DNA from: Erythrophleum ivorense
Taxonomy: Eukaryota > Streptophyta > Magnoliopsida > Fabales > Fabaceae
Direction: 5' to 3'
Assembly (NCBI GenBank): GCA_026724425.1
Contig: JAIUCV010000009.1
Span: 24,445,846 to 24,509,845, forward strand
DNA length: 64,000 nt
Shown here: in pieces, positions 34,985 through 47,794 of the stretch
How the letters are laid out: each line of letters opens with the position of its first letter
How positions within the stretch are numbered: the first letter of the stretch is position 1
Notes under the pieces: model-generated
The model's database searches: none
What the model saw: the letters and a program-made list of their open reading frames with translations, nothing else
Told to the model about the DNA's origin: nothing
Position numbers and translations under genes: made by a program

Positions 34985-37900
34985 TGTAACATCTTGTATT
35001 TTAAAAATCCAAGAAAACATAAGGAAATGTGAGAAACATAACATATGATTTCTCTGTCAACATACGAAAATCACCGAATACAAAAGGGAGCCCTTCCAAA
35101 TAGAGTAAATTGAGGTCCAATAAAATTAGAATAATATTCTAGATCACAAATAATGATGAGTTAAGGCCAGAGGTGCCTTAAAATTGGGGCCAAAATAGAA
35201 AAAAATAGGATCGAAAAAAAGGTCCCGAAGAGTCTTCAAAGTCAAGTATGAAAGAGCCAAAGACTAACATGCAAAGAAAAGTTATATGCGGGACAAAATG
35301 TATAAATTACCCAAAAGTTCAAGGAATCCTAGTTTCACCCTTTATTCGTGGCTTTAGACACGAATATCAAAAAATTGGGCAAGAATCTCAAAAATCCGTG
35401 ACCCATGGTTAAACTCAATTCGATGAGACAAGTTCAATGACACCATATTGTTCGGATGGCCAGGTGGGATCCGGTCCGGGATCTGGTTATCCCAATCAGT
35501 AGCCATGAGCAAAATAGAAAAAGAAAGTTGTAACAACAATAGAAATAGGAATAGCTAAAGGGCTAAGAAACCCTAAAGTAGTTTCAGGGACTAAATTACA
35601 GTAAATAAAAATTTTATAGCACAATTATAATACAAAATGGTGAAAATTACACCTATAGACCCAGGTGTCCGATTGACACCAAAATTTATGAGGATTGAGG
35701 CCCCTGATCCATGTTTGAGGCTCAGTATGGCTAAAAAATAGAGGAAACAATATTTATAAATTGTAGAAAGTCTAAAGGTATGTATTGTACTATAAAACCT
35801 TAATCAAGCTCGGACACCGATTTTTAGACTATTGTAAGGGCCAATAGCTGATTCTAAAGGCCTAATAAGAGAAAAGAAGATATAATTAGGGTTTTAGAGA
35901 AGATGAAACCCAAATATAAATTTAAAATGAAAAAGAAAGGAGAAAAGGATTTTAGTTATTTTAAAGAATTAACCATGGTCAAGTTAGAAACTAACTATGA
36001 TTGAGTTAAAAGTTGACCATGGTTGGGTTAAGGAAGTTAACCATGGTTACTATTCATGACTTAAGGGCTAAGAAGAGGTGTCCAAGTGTGTGGCCAAGAA
36101 TTTTTGGAAGAAGATATTTAGTTGTGAAATTAAAAAATCAAAAGAAAAAGAAATGGAAGGTTAAGATTTGATCTTGAAAAAGTTGATCCAAGGGTCCAAA
36201 TTTAGTATGACCATTTAACTTCATCTAAATTCATCTCCTTCACCTCCATTCCACCATTTTCACGCCACACACAAGGGAGAAAGAGAGAAAAATGTGAAGA
36301 GAGAGAGAGAGGGAGAAAAAGTGGAAGAAGAAATGAAACCAAGCAAAATTAACACCATTCTTCACCAAATTTCTTCATCTTCTTCATCCTCTAACCATTT
36401 TCTCCAAAGGGCAGTTGCATATTCATCTTTTCTTCAAGACGAAATTTTGCTCTAAGTGGGAAGAGAAGGGATGTTAGTGTGAGAAAAGCAAATGAAGCAA
36501 GGATTAAGCTTAAAGAGTAAGTTTTCTCCACTTTGCACTTGAAAATCACATGCTTTGAGTTAGTTTTGTTAAACCCTAGCTATGAGTCACTTTTGAACAG
36601 CATATGGATGATTAAAAATGAAGTTTATATGTTGAATATGAAGACCTTGAAATGAAGTATATATGTTGAACATGAAGGCCATAAGAACTTAGTTATTGTT
36701 GTTATGTGCTGGGACTTAAAAAACATAAAGATTGTGATTTTTGGGAAAATGGAAATGTTAGGGAGATGCTGTCCAAATTTTCCCAAAATTCTTATGGTGT
36801 TTTCTTAATGTCTTAAAGTCATGCATACCAAATTTCAAGTCCTAAAACATAAAGGAAGAGGCTATGGAATTTTTAGAACAAAAAAAACTCACTTTTGAGC
36901 CTAAAATGGAGCTAGATTATGTTACCAAAACGTGATGTTGGGGCTGGAATTTGATGATGTTATCCATTCCAATGGATTCAAAAGGGTGTTTTTAGTTAGG
37001 AATACCTATAGGAAAGCCCCCAAAACTGATGGGATAAAATTTTTAAATTTTGGCCAAGAAATGCATACTATTCAGCCATAGTGAATGGGAAGGGAAGGAG
37101 TGAGATTTTTCCAATTCCAATGGTCCCATTAAGTTTAAAAAAGGATATATTACTCTAGGATTTTGGGTCTATATGTTGATTGTAATGAATTATCATTATA
37201 ATTATAGGGTTTAATAATTGTTTAGAAACTCTAAGAGCAAGTGAACCAAGTTCCAAGGCTTGAGGAGTCAAGTTTGCTAAGGTAGTAGTTTTCCTCTCTC
37301 TTTCTTTAAGCTTGTATGCTTGTATAATGATGAGTGTTATGCTCTATCAAGTTGTTATTTATGCTATAAGATGAGACATGTATGTTTAGACTGTGCTTGG
37401 CCTTGTATGAAATTCCTTGTATTCCTATATGGTATGTGGCACCTTGATTGACATTATGTTATATACTTACATGCTTACTTGTGAATGAGATTGATTTACT
37501 ACTACTGAGATTTCATAATCTCCCCCCAAATATAACCCATGCTAGGTCCGAGTTCAAGCAAAGAAAGAGCAAAGAATGTGGAGACTTAAATTGAGGACCT
37601 TACTTTTATGCACCACATTTTGTCATGTAATTAAATATTTTAGATTATTGCGTATATGAGTTATATTATAATACTATAAGGTACTCAGGTATGGAATGGA
37701 AAGTCATGAATATAATCAACCCTTGAGTAAATAGAATATGACTGGTGAGCCTAAAATGCTAAAATGCATATGCTTATATAAAGGCAAAATAATAATAACA
37801 ATATGTCAAGTGAGGGGTAAAATTGTCCAGTTTTTGTAGGAACACTTTAATATGAATTTATACGCATTCTGCTGAGGAAGTATTTTTCTCTTGTAAAGGG

Positions 37901-38130
37901 CTTAGAGAGCTTGAAGTAAAGCCCTGAACCAACCACATACGATTTTTTTATAATTAATTATGTATTTTCAAAGTTGGACAAAATTCAGGGAATGACCAAA
38001 TGAATAGTGGAATTGTATGAGGAAGTTTTTAAAAGGAAACATTTTAATTAGTTCAGGTTTCCATTGACTCCTCTAAGTTTTATATAAGGTAATTGTAGTA
38101 GGAAAAAGTGTTATAAAATAAGGTATGCCA
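34985..38130 (+). mobile_element. Nested solo LTR (3146 bp), target duplication atgat
   Basis: Begins tgtaacatcttg and ends ggtatgcca (TG...CA). It is flanked by an exact 5-bp duplication atgat (34980-34984 and 38131-38135), and the interrupted family A sequence reads through cleanly once this segment is set aside. The first 120 bases resemble family A (gaaatgtgagaaacataaca, caccgaatacaaaaggga), but the body is different and lacks the 31-bp minisatellite, so it is a related family. It holds an ag-rich stretch at 36295-36320 and a local repeat of taaccatggt (35970-36055). No coding region. Confidence 0.85.
35970..36055. repeat. Four degenerate copies of ttaaccatggtt
   Basis: Near-palindromic motifs ttaaccatggtc, actaactatgattg, ttgaccatggttg and ttaaccatggtta occur within 85 bases at spacings of about 20-30 bases. 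Confidence 0.55.
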
Positions 38131-38135
38131 ATGAT

Positions 38136-40401
38136 GACTTCAATGAGTGTAAATAGAGTTATATGACTTAGAATGAATGAGAGTTGGGAGCTAAGATCAT
38201 GATTTCAAGTGGTTGCTTCCTTATGCTATGTATGGACCATATTAGTGTTTTAAGACCAAGTGAGCTAGCATAGAGGTTGTATGAAGCTAGAATTGGTTCC
38301 AAGAATTGATTTATGTCTCATTTGATGTGTTTAGGCCAAGAGAACCAAGAACTCCCCTATTGGTGTGTGTTGGCCGAGAAGGTACAAGGGAAAAGGAAAG
38401 GAAAAAGTTATGTTTCCTAGCATGAGGTAGCTCTCTAACCTTTCTCACATGCATTCCTTGATTGTTGCTTATCTTGGATTGCTTGTATGTGTATTTGAAC
38501 TATAAGATTTATTTAGTGTCTTGGTACCATAATGTAATTTGTGAACTATTTTGATGTGTAATGGCTTGAGTGGGTTTGGTAAGGCCAAAAGTCCCTTGAG
38601 ATGGGTAAGGAGGAGTCAAGAGTCCTTAATAGTAGGTGAGATAAGGCCAAAAGCCTTAAGAAAGAGTGAGGCTAAGTCAAAAGTCCCTAGAAATAAATGA
38701 GGCAAATCCAAAAGTCCCAAGAATTTGGGTGAGGCTGAACCAAAAACCCTTAGAGCCTATGGTTGAGTTGTATGAATTTGTTTGACATGAGAAAAATGGC
38801 TATGTATGTTCTCTAGAAAGCTTTATGGCATGCTTGCATTCCTTGACTTGAAAATGTATCATATATGTATGTTTGAAAGAGTAAAAGAGCTATTAAAAAT
38901 TTTTGAATCTTACTCTTTCTCCCACTTGTCTAATCTTGTCTAGGTGAAGCTCTTAGAGTAAAGAAAGAGAGCCATGGAGTGCAAGAGATAGCAATTTGAC
39001 AATAGCTTAGGAATATGTGAAATTACATGTCAAAGTATGTAATTATTTGATGTACATGAGTTATAAAAGTTGAGACATGTATGAAAGCATGTGTTTATGA
39101 TGTATGAATGGATTTTGGAACCATATGTGCACTTATATGAGTTTTTGACATTCCAATACTTAGATATGCCTTAATGTGCTTGTATGTGTGGCCAAGTAAG
39201 GAAGTGAAATTGAGATGTATGAGGTTTTAGACCACTTGAGCAACCTTTATATGCTGTTTTTAGCCATTTAAACATGCACAATTGGTTGTGGTTGGAGTAG
39301 GATAGCATATGGTATCATTTTGACCCCTTTTGGTACTCAAAAACATAAGTTTTGCAACCTATAACCCAAACTGACCAAATGGATGAAATTTGGAAAAATT
39401 ATAGGTCTCATCTAGAATTGTTTGCTAAGCCAAGAACCACTATTTTTGTTGATATAAGATTTGGCTTGCAATTAGAGCTTGTTGAGAGCTTTTTGGGAAG
39501 CTAAAGAATAAAATTTTTGAAGGTCTATAGAATATTTGATGAATTTTCAAAGTTGGCAAATATTTTGGTTTTGGTCATGTCACTATTCACTCAAGTCTGA
39601 AAATGGAATCTGTCACACAGGGCTCAAATGATGTCCAATTGCCATAAAATTTTATACAAAGAAACTAGACATTTCTAGTGATTTGTGCCAACTAGAAGCA
39701 CTTCATTTGGATGTCTAAAGAGGGAGACATGAATTTTCAAAGAATCTATCTAGTACTAGACGCACCACCTAACCTCAGTTACTGTTTGATCGAGTTTTAA
39801 GGTCTGGGCATTCCTGAAGTGGTCTGGAGTTATTTTTCCCCTAGCTTACATCACAAATTTTCATATCAGTATCATTTACATGGATTGGATTTTTGTGAAA
39901 TTAATTGGACATTTTTGAAATTTGTTGCAGAATTCTATGACAGCACTAGTGGATAGCCTGACCTTTGGACCACAAATGTCTTTTTTGTTAGATGTTATGG
40001 TCTGGACATATTTTTATAATGAATTAGACATGTGTATCTTCCCAAAATGACCAAGAATACATGATTTTGATTTTTTTAGAATTAGTTATGATTTTTCAAA
40101 GTTGTGACAGAAATGAGGACAAATCTAGCCGAATTTATATATGTGTATTTTAAGCTTTCCTTTGAGTTTCATGAGATGTAGGCCACTTTTGATGATGCAA
40201 ATGAATTGTATTCATGTAATTAAATATGAGAATGTGATGCATGAGCTCATATGATCCATATGACACTGAATAAAATTTTCATACATGACGTAACACAAAA
40301 AAATACATTATTTTAATTTCCTTTTTCTTGCTCTTTCATGAAATTTATAAATGTAAAGCAAGGGAATGATGTGAAATAAGCGAGAAATATATGGTGTTAC
40401 A
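38136..40401 (+). mobile_element. LTR family A, full-length plus copy, right part
   Basis: Continues the copy starting at 33571. It carries the 31-bp minisatellite at 38575-38765 and internal repeats in the 39400-40110 part, and ends tatatggtgttaca at 40401. The base immediately after the end belongs to a minus-oriented family A copy cut in its interior. Confidence 0.75.
38575..38765. repeat. 31-bp minisatellite, about six units
   Basis: Units of the type ggtgaggctaagtcaaaagt ending in ccc repeat at about 31 bp. Same repeat as at 17165-17345. Confidence 0.75.
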
Positions 40402-41763
40402 CCAATAGCTCACCTCCCTTTCAATTACACATAAAAGATGCAAAACAAGTCTTGAAAATGTATGCATGAGCATAATGGATGACATAAACATTCAAGAAGT
40501 AATATTGGCATGTGAGTAAATCATACAAAGCATCCATAGGCTTGCCAAGCAAGTGGAATAGCCTCACCCATTCACTTATGGATTTTGGACTTGCCTCATC
40601 TATTTTCTTAAGGAGGTTTTAGCTCAACCTCACTCATGGGAGACACTTTGCTTTGTCTCAATTATTTCTAAGGGTTCTTGGCTCATCCTTACCATGGCTA
40701 AGAGTTCTTAACTTCTCCACATTCAAGCAAATATAATAAACATCATTTGAAAATATAATGCATCATCACAGTACCATGGAATAAGAGCTCATGCTAGAAC
40801 TTAAAATACACATACACACATTCAAAGACAACCCACGCATACATTCATGCATGAGAGAAAGAGGAGTGAGCTACCTTGGATGCAACCACACACTTTTCTT
40901 TTTGAATTTGCTCTCCCTTCCTCGGCCTCACACATACAAAGGTGTGAGATTAGTTTCTCTTAGCCTAAACACAATTTATGGAAGCCAATTAAGCTCATGG
41001 AATTAATTCTAAGGCCACACATCTTTCTTAACCTTTAACTTGGTCTATTAAGCCCTTTATGGTTCCAAGAATGCACCTAATGAAGCAACATCTATCAAAT
41101 AAGTTTTAAGCTTCATTCTTTCCTTTCATTCATGATTCTTGAATCCTTTTAAGTCTCTTGGAGTCATCACACAATTAAAACAAAGAGCCTAACTACATGT
41201 TGCTTCCTTAGGTCATATTATGGAATATATAAGGCCATCTCACTTTCTATGATTTGTAAATTTTTTTCAAAGCTTCCCCTCATCTTCACTCATCATATAT
41301 GACTCAAAAATGGGCTTGAAAAATTTAAAACTCTCCCTAGGTGTCCCAACCATGTTAAGCCAAGCCTATGTCTCCTTTTGGCCATTATGAAGTTTGCTTT
41401 GTTTTCTTGGTGGAAGATGCATACAGGGAGTCTCTTAGGGACCTTAGGAACTCAAGGAAACATTCAAATAGCCAAGGAATTACTTACAAAAAATCAGATT
41501 TTCCAAAACCTTAGAAAACACCACACTTTCCTAACTTGATTTCTATTGATTTTTCTTAGAATTTCTTGCCATATTCCTTTTCCTCATGGTCTAAAACCCT
41601 AGTTTCTCTCTTGTTTTTGGGTAGAAAATCCTCCCCTTATATGGTTTTAGTTTAGGCCGAAATATACACCAAGAAGAAGCACGAGAAGGAAGCAACCAAG
41701 GTGAGAATTTACCTTAGATTCAAGTGTGTTTTCCTAGCTCTTTCTTCTTGGTTTGTTCCACCA
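40402..41763 (-). mobile_element. LTR family A, minus copy lacking its first third, left part
   Basis: Starts abruptly in the interior of family A (ccaatagctcacctccctttc, equivalent to about 5064 and 21267 in the minus copies), next to the intact end of a plus copy. It contains the minisatellite (40555-40725). It is interrupted by a family B solo LTR and resumes at 44563. The missing first part, about 1.3-1.5 kb, was not found elsewhere in the window. Confidence 0.7.
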
Positions 41764-44557
41764 TGTGACGACCCTAACTTCTAATCATGATAATTAAACT
41801 TAAGCATGTGATTAATAGTTATAAATCAAGGTCTAGTACCATTTAAATTAATCAATTTAGGAGAAAGTGGAGAAATTTAAATCTTAATGTTATTAGAATC
41901 ATTAACCAAATATTTGCAAACATTCATGTACATAAATGAAACAAATCTCCAATTAAAAGCCTTTAAATCTATTCTCATTGATTTTTAACTCTCAAGAACC
42001 CTTCATAAGTACTTCTAAGTCATCCCTTGATGTTACCATAAGAAAAACTAAGGTTTCTAGGTTAATATAAGAGTTTCAGGACCTTCACCGTGACTAAATT
42101 ATATCATGTGCTCGGCGATAGAAATCTGTGAAGTTGTAAGAAGTGACCTCCTAGAGCCTACCTCACTCGCCTCTCACTATTGGCAGTAGACAAATCCCAC
42201 TTTTGCCGTAGTTAATTCCTCTCTGGAACACCTAGGACATTTTCACAAAAGTTCACCGCTACCAATTCCCCATTTCACCACAACGAATTACCCTTTGGAC
42301 CACTTCTAGTTTAGCCTCTCACATTTTGCTGCAGCTAATTCCATTTATCGCCATGGCAAATTGCTCTCTGGTACTCCCCCTAGGTAACTTTGCCTCTATT
42401 CACCGTGGCTAAGACTACTTTGGCCACGGAAAAATGCCTTCTGATCCTACAACTTTTAAATTTGGTCTCGTACACTCCCATTCTCCTCCTAGTGACACCT
42501 TAGGGTCACTCTACCTTAAATTGTGGGGCTCTAATAGCTTTTCTCAACCCAATTTACCCAGCTTATCCATTGTTACCAATCCAAGACTTAAGTGTTAATT
42601 CCTACTCATCCAACTACCCTACATCAACAAGTTTATAGAGTAATAACAGTAAGAATTCATGAACTATCAACAATTATCATTCAAACATATTCCATTAGAG
42701 ATTCCATATATCACTGGTTCAAATTAACATCTAATGTATCACATGATTATATTTCCCATAGTAGACTATATCATAAATTCAACAAGGTTCATACATCAGA
42801 TGTCATAAGTTCATACATCTAATACCAAGCCAAAATGAGGCCTAACTCCTTAATAGATACATTCCAAGTAATCAAAATACAAATACCTACACTTCGCAAC
42901 ATGATTAAATGATGATGCTATATAAAAGAATAACAAAATTTGCATATATTCTACTCAGATTAGCCTAAGTGTAGCCTCCTCCACACATGGCTAGAGTTCA
43001 TGGATTTTCATCCACTTGCTTCCCTTTTTCCTTACTCGAAAGGCCTTCACTTAAAAGTATGATCCCATGAAATGGGGTAAGATGCGAATCTCAGTAACCA
43101 AAGGCAAATTCCATTCATATATTCCAAATTAATTAACATATATGCATGAATCAAAATGAGTATCAAAATCATATCAGTCATATCAGCAAATAAAATGATT
43201 AGGCTACTATGATTATTGTCCCATACTAGCAATCACATTTCCACATATTAAAGGCCAATAACACAGGAGAGGCCCATCCACGGCACCCACTCCCTAATGA
43301 GCACAACCAGGGCTCAGTGCATCTAAGGTCTGATCACAACCCCTTGCTCGATCGAAGCACATGCACTGGTGGTAGCCACACCACAGCTCCACCATGGACT
43401 CACAAGGTCCAATAACATATAATAGATAGCCAACTAATTCATTTAACATCAAAATCATAATCATGCAGCAAATACAAAATTAAAATAGACATATGCATGG
43501 AATTAGCATGAATCTCGATTACCTCACTTAAGGATAATTTTTTGGAGAACCAACAACAATGCTACCTCAACCCAGCTATTACAAGAGAAAATTCTGATTG
43601 AATATTTTCTCCATCGAAAACTTCAATGTATCACCCTAAATCCTAAGCAAATTCATATAAAATTAATACCAATACTACAAACTAACTATAGGGGTCTTAA
43701 ACCAGTAGAAAATACATTAAAATAAAGAGTTTATACTTACCTAATAACGCCCCTAGCCTCAACCTACGAAATTTCACCATAGAAACATCAAATAGCCAGT
43801 TTCAGATTTTGGGTGTGGGTAAAAGTGCTCCAAATGAGAAGCCAATGGGACTAAATTGAAGAGAAAGAGAAAGGGATTAAGCTATATAACTATTACCTTG
43901 GCTGAATCTTGCTCTAGAAGTGAGAAATGATGAATTTCTTGCTTAGAACCCTAGCTTCCCTCTCAAGGTGTAAAAATGCTTCTTGTGTTTGTGTTTTGTG
44001 TTTCAACAGAATGGTAGGTGGGGGCTGCATGTGTTTATGGTTTTAGTTGGGTCCTAAATAGGTTATGGGCTAACCCAAAGGTCCAATTCTAATTAGGTTC
44101 AAATTTTATGCTTGTTGGGCTAGATTTCATTAGTTGGGCTACAGAATTTTGATTGAGTTAGGCTAAGTTTTAAGAGCTCATTTGATTTAGGTCTACATGA
44201 GGGTTGTTGGGCCAATTATAAGAGCTTATGTAAGTTGGTTCTTAGGTCCATATCTCACCAAATCAGATTAGGTCATCACTAGGTGCTCTCTCTTGGGTCA
44301 AGTCTCACAATAAGAGGTTAGGCCTGCACCTAAAATCTTTGGGCCTCCATTAGTCTCTAACTATGGCCTACTTAATTTAATTTGGGCCTGGAAAAGGTTT
44401 CTAACCCAATAAAATCTCAAACTCATATTAATAATTTATCTCTCTAAAATTCTCATTCATATAACTTACCCAATTATTCTATATTAATTATTCTTAATTA
44501 ACTCAAATCTATAATTAACTCCATAATTAACACCATAATTAATTTTAAGGTGTTACA
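41764..44557 (-). mobile_element. Solo LTR, family B (2794 bp), target duplication cacca
   Basis: Begins tgtgacgaccctaac and ends taaggtgttaca. It is flanked by an exact 5-bp duplication cacca (41759-41763 and 44558-44562). It is inserted into the minus family A copy, which reads through on both sides. It carries the decayed GC-motif cluster (42080-42430) and the conserved block (43255-43415). No internal coding region. Confidence 0.9.
42080..42430. repeat. Decayed GC-rich motif cluster of LTR family B
   Basis: Repeated motifs ttcaccgtgacta, ttgccgtagttaatt, caccgctaccaatt, caccacaacgaatt, tgctgcagctaatt, tcgccatggcaaat and caccgtggctaag mirror the CpG-rich cluster at 31715-32100, with many TpG/CpA replacements. 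An additional taatt/aaatt tail follows most motifs here. Confidence 0.55.
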
Positions 44558-44562
44558 CACCA

Positions 44563-45380
44563 CAAGAAATTAAAACTCCCCTCTTAATTTTTGGATCAAA
44601 ATAGAACCATTCATCTTAAATAAAACCATGGAAAGAGAGCAGGAAAGGAAAGGAACAAGATTGAAGGAAGATGGAGCATGAAATTCCTTAGATTTCCTTA
44701 CCTTCCTTGCCTTTTTCTTCCTCCTTTTCTTCCTCTCTTGGTGAGCCTCAAGGAGCTTCTATTTTTCTATAATTTGGGCAGAGGAAGTCATGCTTAAGAA
44801 GGTGGGAGAAAAAGGGAGAAGTGTGTGTGAGCTTCTAGAAACACACTTTTTCAAAAATTTCAATTTCGTCCTTCCATAATGGCAATTTCTTTTTGATTTT
44901 GTTTTAACTCTTTTTTAAGAATCGTCTTTTCCATTATAAAATTTAGGTTCCTAATTTAATAAAATGCTTTTGGAATCACTTAATTTAGAGCTAAAACCTT
45001 ACCGAATGAATTCGTCAAAGTTTAAGCTCGCCGACTTTGGAAAACGTACACTGGAGAGGTTTTACTAGTCCTGAGGCTTCCTATGGTTTTTGGGACCTCT
45101 GAGAACCTTGGGCAACTCAAATTTCCTATTTAAAAAGCCCTCCTATGTGTTTTTCCAAGAGTTACACTTATTTACAAAAATACCATTATATTTCGTTAGT
45201 TTTCATCACAAATTGTTTCACCATCCTAGCTCTGTTTTTCTTTCTGTTTGAGCTTGGGATTCTCATTTTTAGGAGTCTAGAATGTTACTCAAATTTTTTG
45301 GGACCTTAAATAATTCATTTCAGGGGACTTGCTTTGAAAACGTATTCATTTCCATCATTTAACGAAAACCAAATATTACA
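44563..45380 (-). mobile_element. LTR family A, minus copy, right part
   Basis: Resumes after the family B solo LTR and ends at 45380 in aaaaccaaatattaca, aligning with ...aaaaccggatgttaca at 23475. It matches the reference copy closely around 22840-23060 (agaaacacactttttcaaaa block at about 44836). Confidence 0.75.
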
Positions 45381-46330
45381 ATCCTAATGTTAGGTAATAA
45401 CATCAAATTATTGACAATGTTCATCCCATTTTAAAATAAGTGTGATTCAGCATAAAGGATTCCCAAATAGAACATGTCTTCTAAGCAAAGAGGCAACTCA
45501 AAACAAATTCACAATCAACCCAACATCTCCCACAAACTAACATTACTTTTCTTTTCTTAAAAAAAGATTGTTTAGTAACAAGCATTAGAGAATGAGAAAG
45601 TGCTAGTTGATATGTTCAAAACTACTATACAAACTTTCCAACAAGGTAGCTAGACTAAGGATTATTGTACTTAAAATTTGACTCAAAATAACAACAAAAT
45701 GCACCTTCAGAAATTTGAAAAAATTGATGTAATGCAATGCTATCATGTCATTGACTTATGTTCATTAAATCATGAAATTAGTACAAACTTCAAAAAAATC
45801 TGAAAAAATTGTACCAAAAAAATAGACATGATAAGGATAATATCCTTTGAAAATTAGCCCAAAACAACATGTATTAGCTCCTAAAAAATTCACAAAATTG
45901 CTTATTGTTCAGAATCACTTAAAAGTAGAGCAACAAAGGGGCATAAAAAAGATGAGTATTTTTGCATATATGAAGTTAATATAAAATTCAGCAGAAAAGT
46001 CCACAATATTCTACACTCATGAATTAGAATTGATGCCAAAAATGAAGTAAAAATCAATTCTATTTATTATCCAAAAATTCCAAAAGTCGTACCTCATTCT
46101 AATGTGACTAAAAATAGAGCAACATAACAACTTTGACAAATAATCAATTTGGCACAGCCCAACATAACTCAAAAATCAAAGGAAAATTTTTAAAGACTCT
46201 AAAAATGTGGACATAAATTGTCTTCAAAACTCATGGTAAAACTTAATCATATATGCTCCTAAAAAATTAAAAAATTAAGCTCAACATATGATGCCTAAAA
46301 TCTAGTTCAAATTCGTCTAACTATTCCTAA
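45381..46330. other. Unassigned DNA flanking the Athila insertion
   Basis: AT-rich sequence without coding frame or repeat array. It is the left part of the target DNA into which the element at 46336-60176 inserted. The right part continues from 60182. Confidence 0.45.
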
Positions 46331-46335
46331 ACAAT

Positions 46336-47608
46336 TGATGAATCCCAATATGTTGTATTACTTAAAGTTAATTTGATTAAATTTAGGAGTCATCCATTAA
46401 AGTTTTAGTGGATTTATTCACTATTTTTACGTAATTTAAGGAATTGAAAGTGAAAGAGAGAAATGAACTTAATTGGGATTAATTATGATTGAGTAGATGT
46501 TGCATTAATAGAAAATATTTCTTGTTTCAGAATTATTATCTATGAGGATTTAGAAGCCATTATATTGTTCTTAAGCTCCAGGCAAAGATGTGATCGCATT
46601 ATCTGAAGATGCAACCACGAAAATCGACATCAAAACTATGCGTTTTGATAATGAGGATAGAAAAAGTGAGATGTAGCTAGGTTTCTGGAGGATCGACAGC
46701 AGAGAAGGCTTCTAGGCGTCCAGGAGGCGATTTTGGGAGGTTTTGGTGGTTCATTGAGCTTGTGAGAGGGGAGGAAGAAGAAGAATCAAGGGGGAAGCTC
46801 AAATTTCTGCATATCTCTCATTCTTTTGTTTTCTTTCTCTGCTTTTCTTCATCTTCTCTATGTATTTGATTGGGATTCATTGTTAGATTTAGCTATGTAT
46901 AGATTAACTTCTCTTTACCTAGAGCACTATGAACTTGATGTGAACTAGATCTTTGTTTTTTTCTTGTTGATTGTAATGATTAGAGCTTTGTGTATCCTTC
47001 TCTTTGCTTAATGCTTACTTAGGGATTGGCCACCTCTTGGATTTGATTTGGGTAATTGGAATTTACCTTGAAAAAGGAGTTCTAATTGGACCTAAGAGTT
47101 GGATAGATTAAGTTAGATTTATCTAATTTGTAATTGGGATAGAAATATACCTAATTTCCTTAATTGGTTTGTAGAGGGTTATAGTATTTAATGCACTCTA
47201 ACCTAATTCTAAAGACACTTAGATTTTAGGGAACAGTAGGGCTATAATTACATCGACAAACGGTTATAGCTTATGAATCTCTTAACCCACAAGGTGATGA
47301 TTAATTGTAATTGAACAAGTAATTAAGTTCTAGTAAGCATAAAGGGAATAGTGACTCTAGGTAACTTCAAAACCTTGAATTTTTGTCTAAATTTTCTTTG
47401 CCAACCAAGTTTTCTTTAAATTGTTTTGTTTTAAAATTAGTTCTAAGTTCATGACTTGCTTAATTGGTTGCTTAACGTGGATGAAAGTAGATTATGCATT
47501 GCCTAATTGCATTTAAGTCATTCTTCATGGGAACAATACTGATATTTATCACTGAACCACTTGAACATACTCGTACACTTGCGGAACACATATAATTTTT
47601 TGTGGTCA
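46336..47608 (+). repeat. 5' LTR of the Athila-like element
   Basis: Runs from tgatgaatcccaat to tttgtggtca and matches 58905-60176 over its full length. The transcription start and R/U5 boundaries could not be assigned. The first 60 bases contain an imperfect duplication of the LTR tip in inverted sense (gatgaatccc / ggagtcatcc). Confidence 0.92.
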
Positions 47609-47615
47609 AGTTTTC

Positions 47616-47633
47616 TAGTACCGTTGCCGGGGA
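47616..47633 (+). promoter_or_regulatory. Primer binding site, tRNA-Asp type
   Basis: tagtaccgttgccgggga begins 7 bases after the 5' LTR. Thirteen contiguous bases (ccgttgccgggga) match the complement of the 3' end of plant tRNA-Asp, as in Athila and Tat elements. Three of the five bases nearest the CCA end differ from the expected tggcg, consistent with decay after insertion. Confidence 0.8.
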
Positions 47634-47794
47634 ATGGCTTATATGTTCAATTAGAAGTGTGTAATCTTTACTAGTCCTCGATTAAGCATTAGTTAGTTAA
47701 TTAGTTAGAATTTTTCTTCATTTTGTCATTTGCTTTTGCTTTTTGTTTAAAGTAACATAGTTAGTTGAATTCTCCTTTATAGGTACCACGGTAC

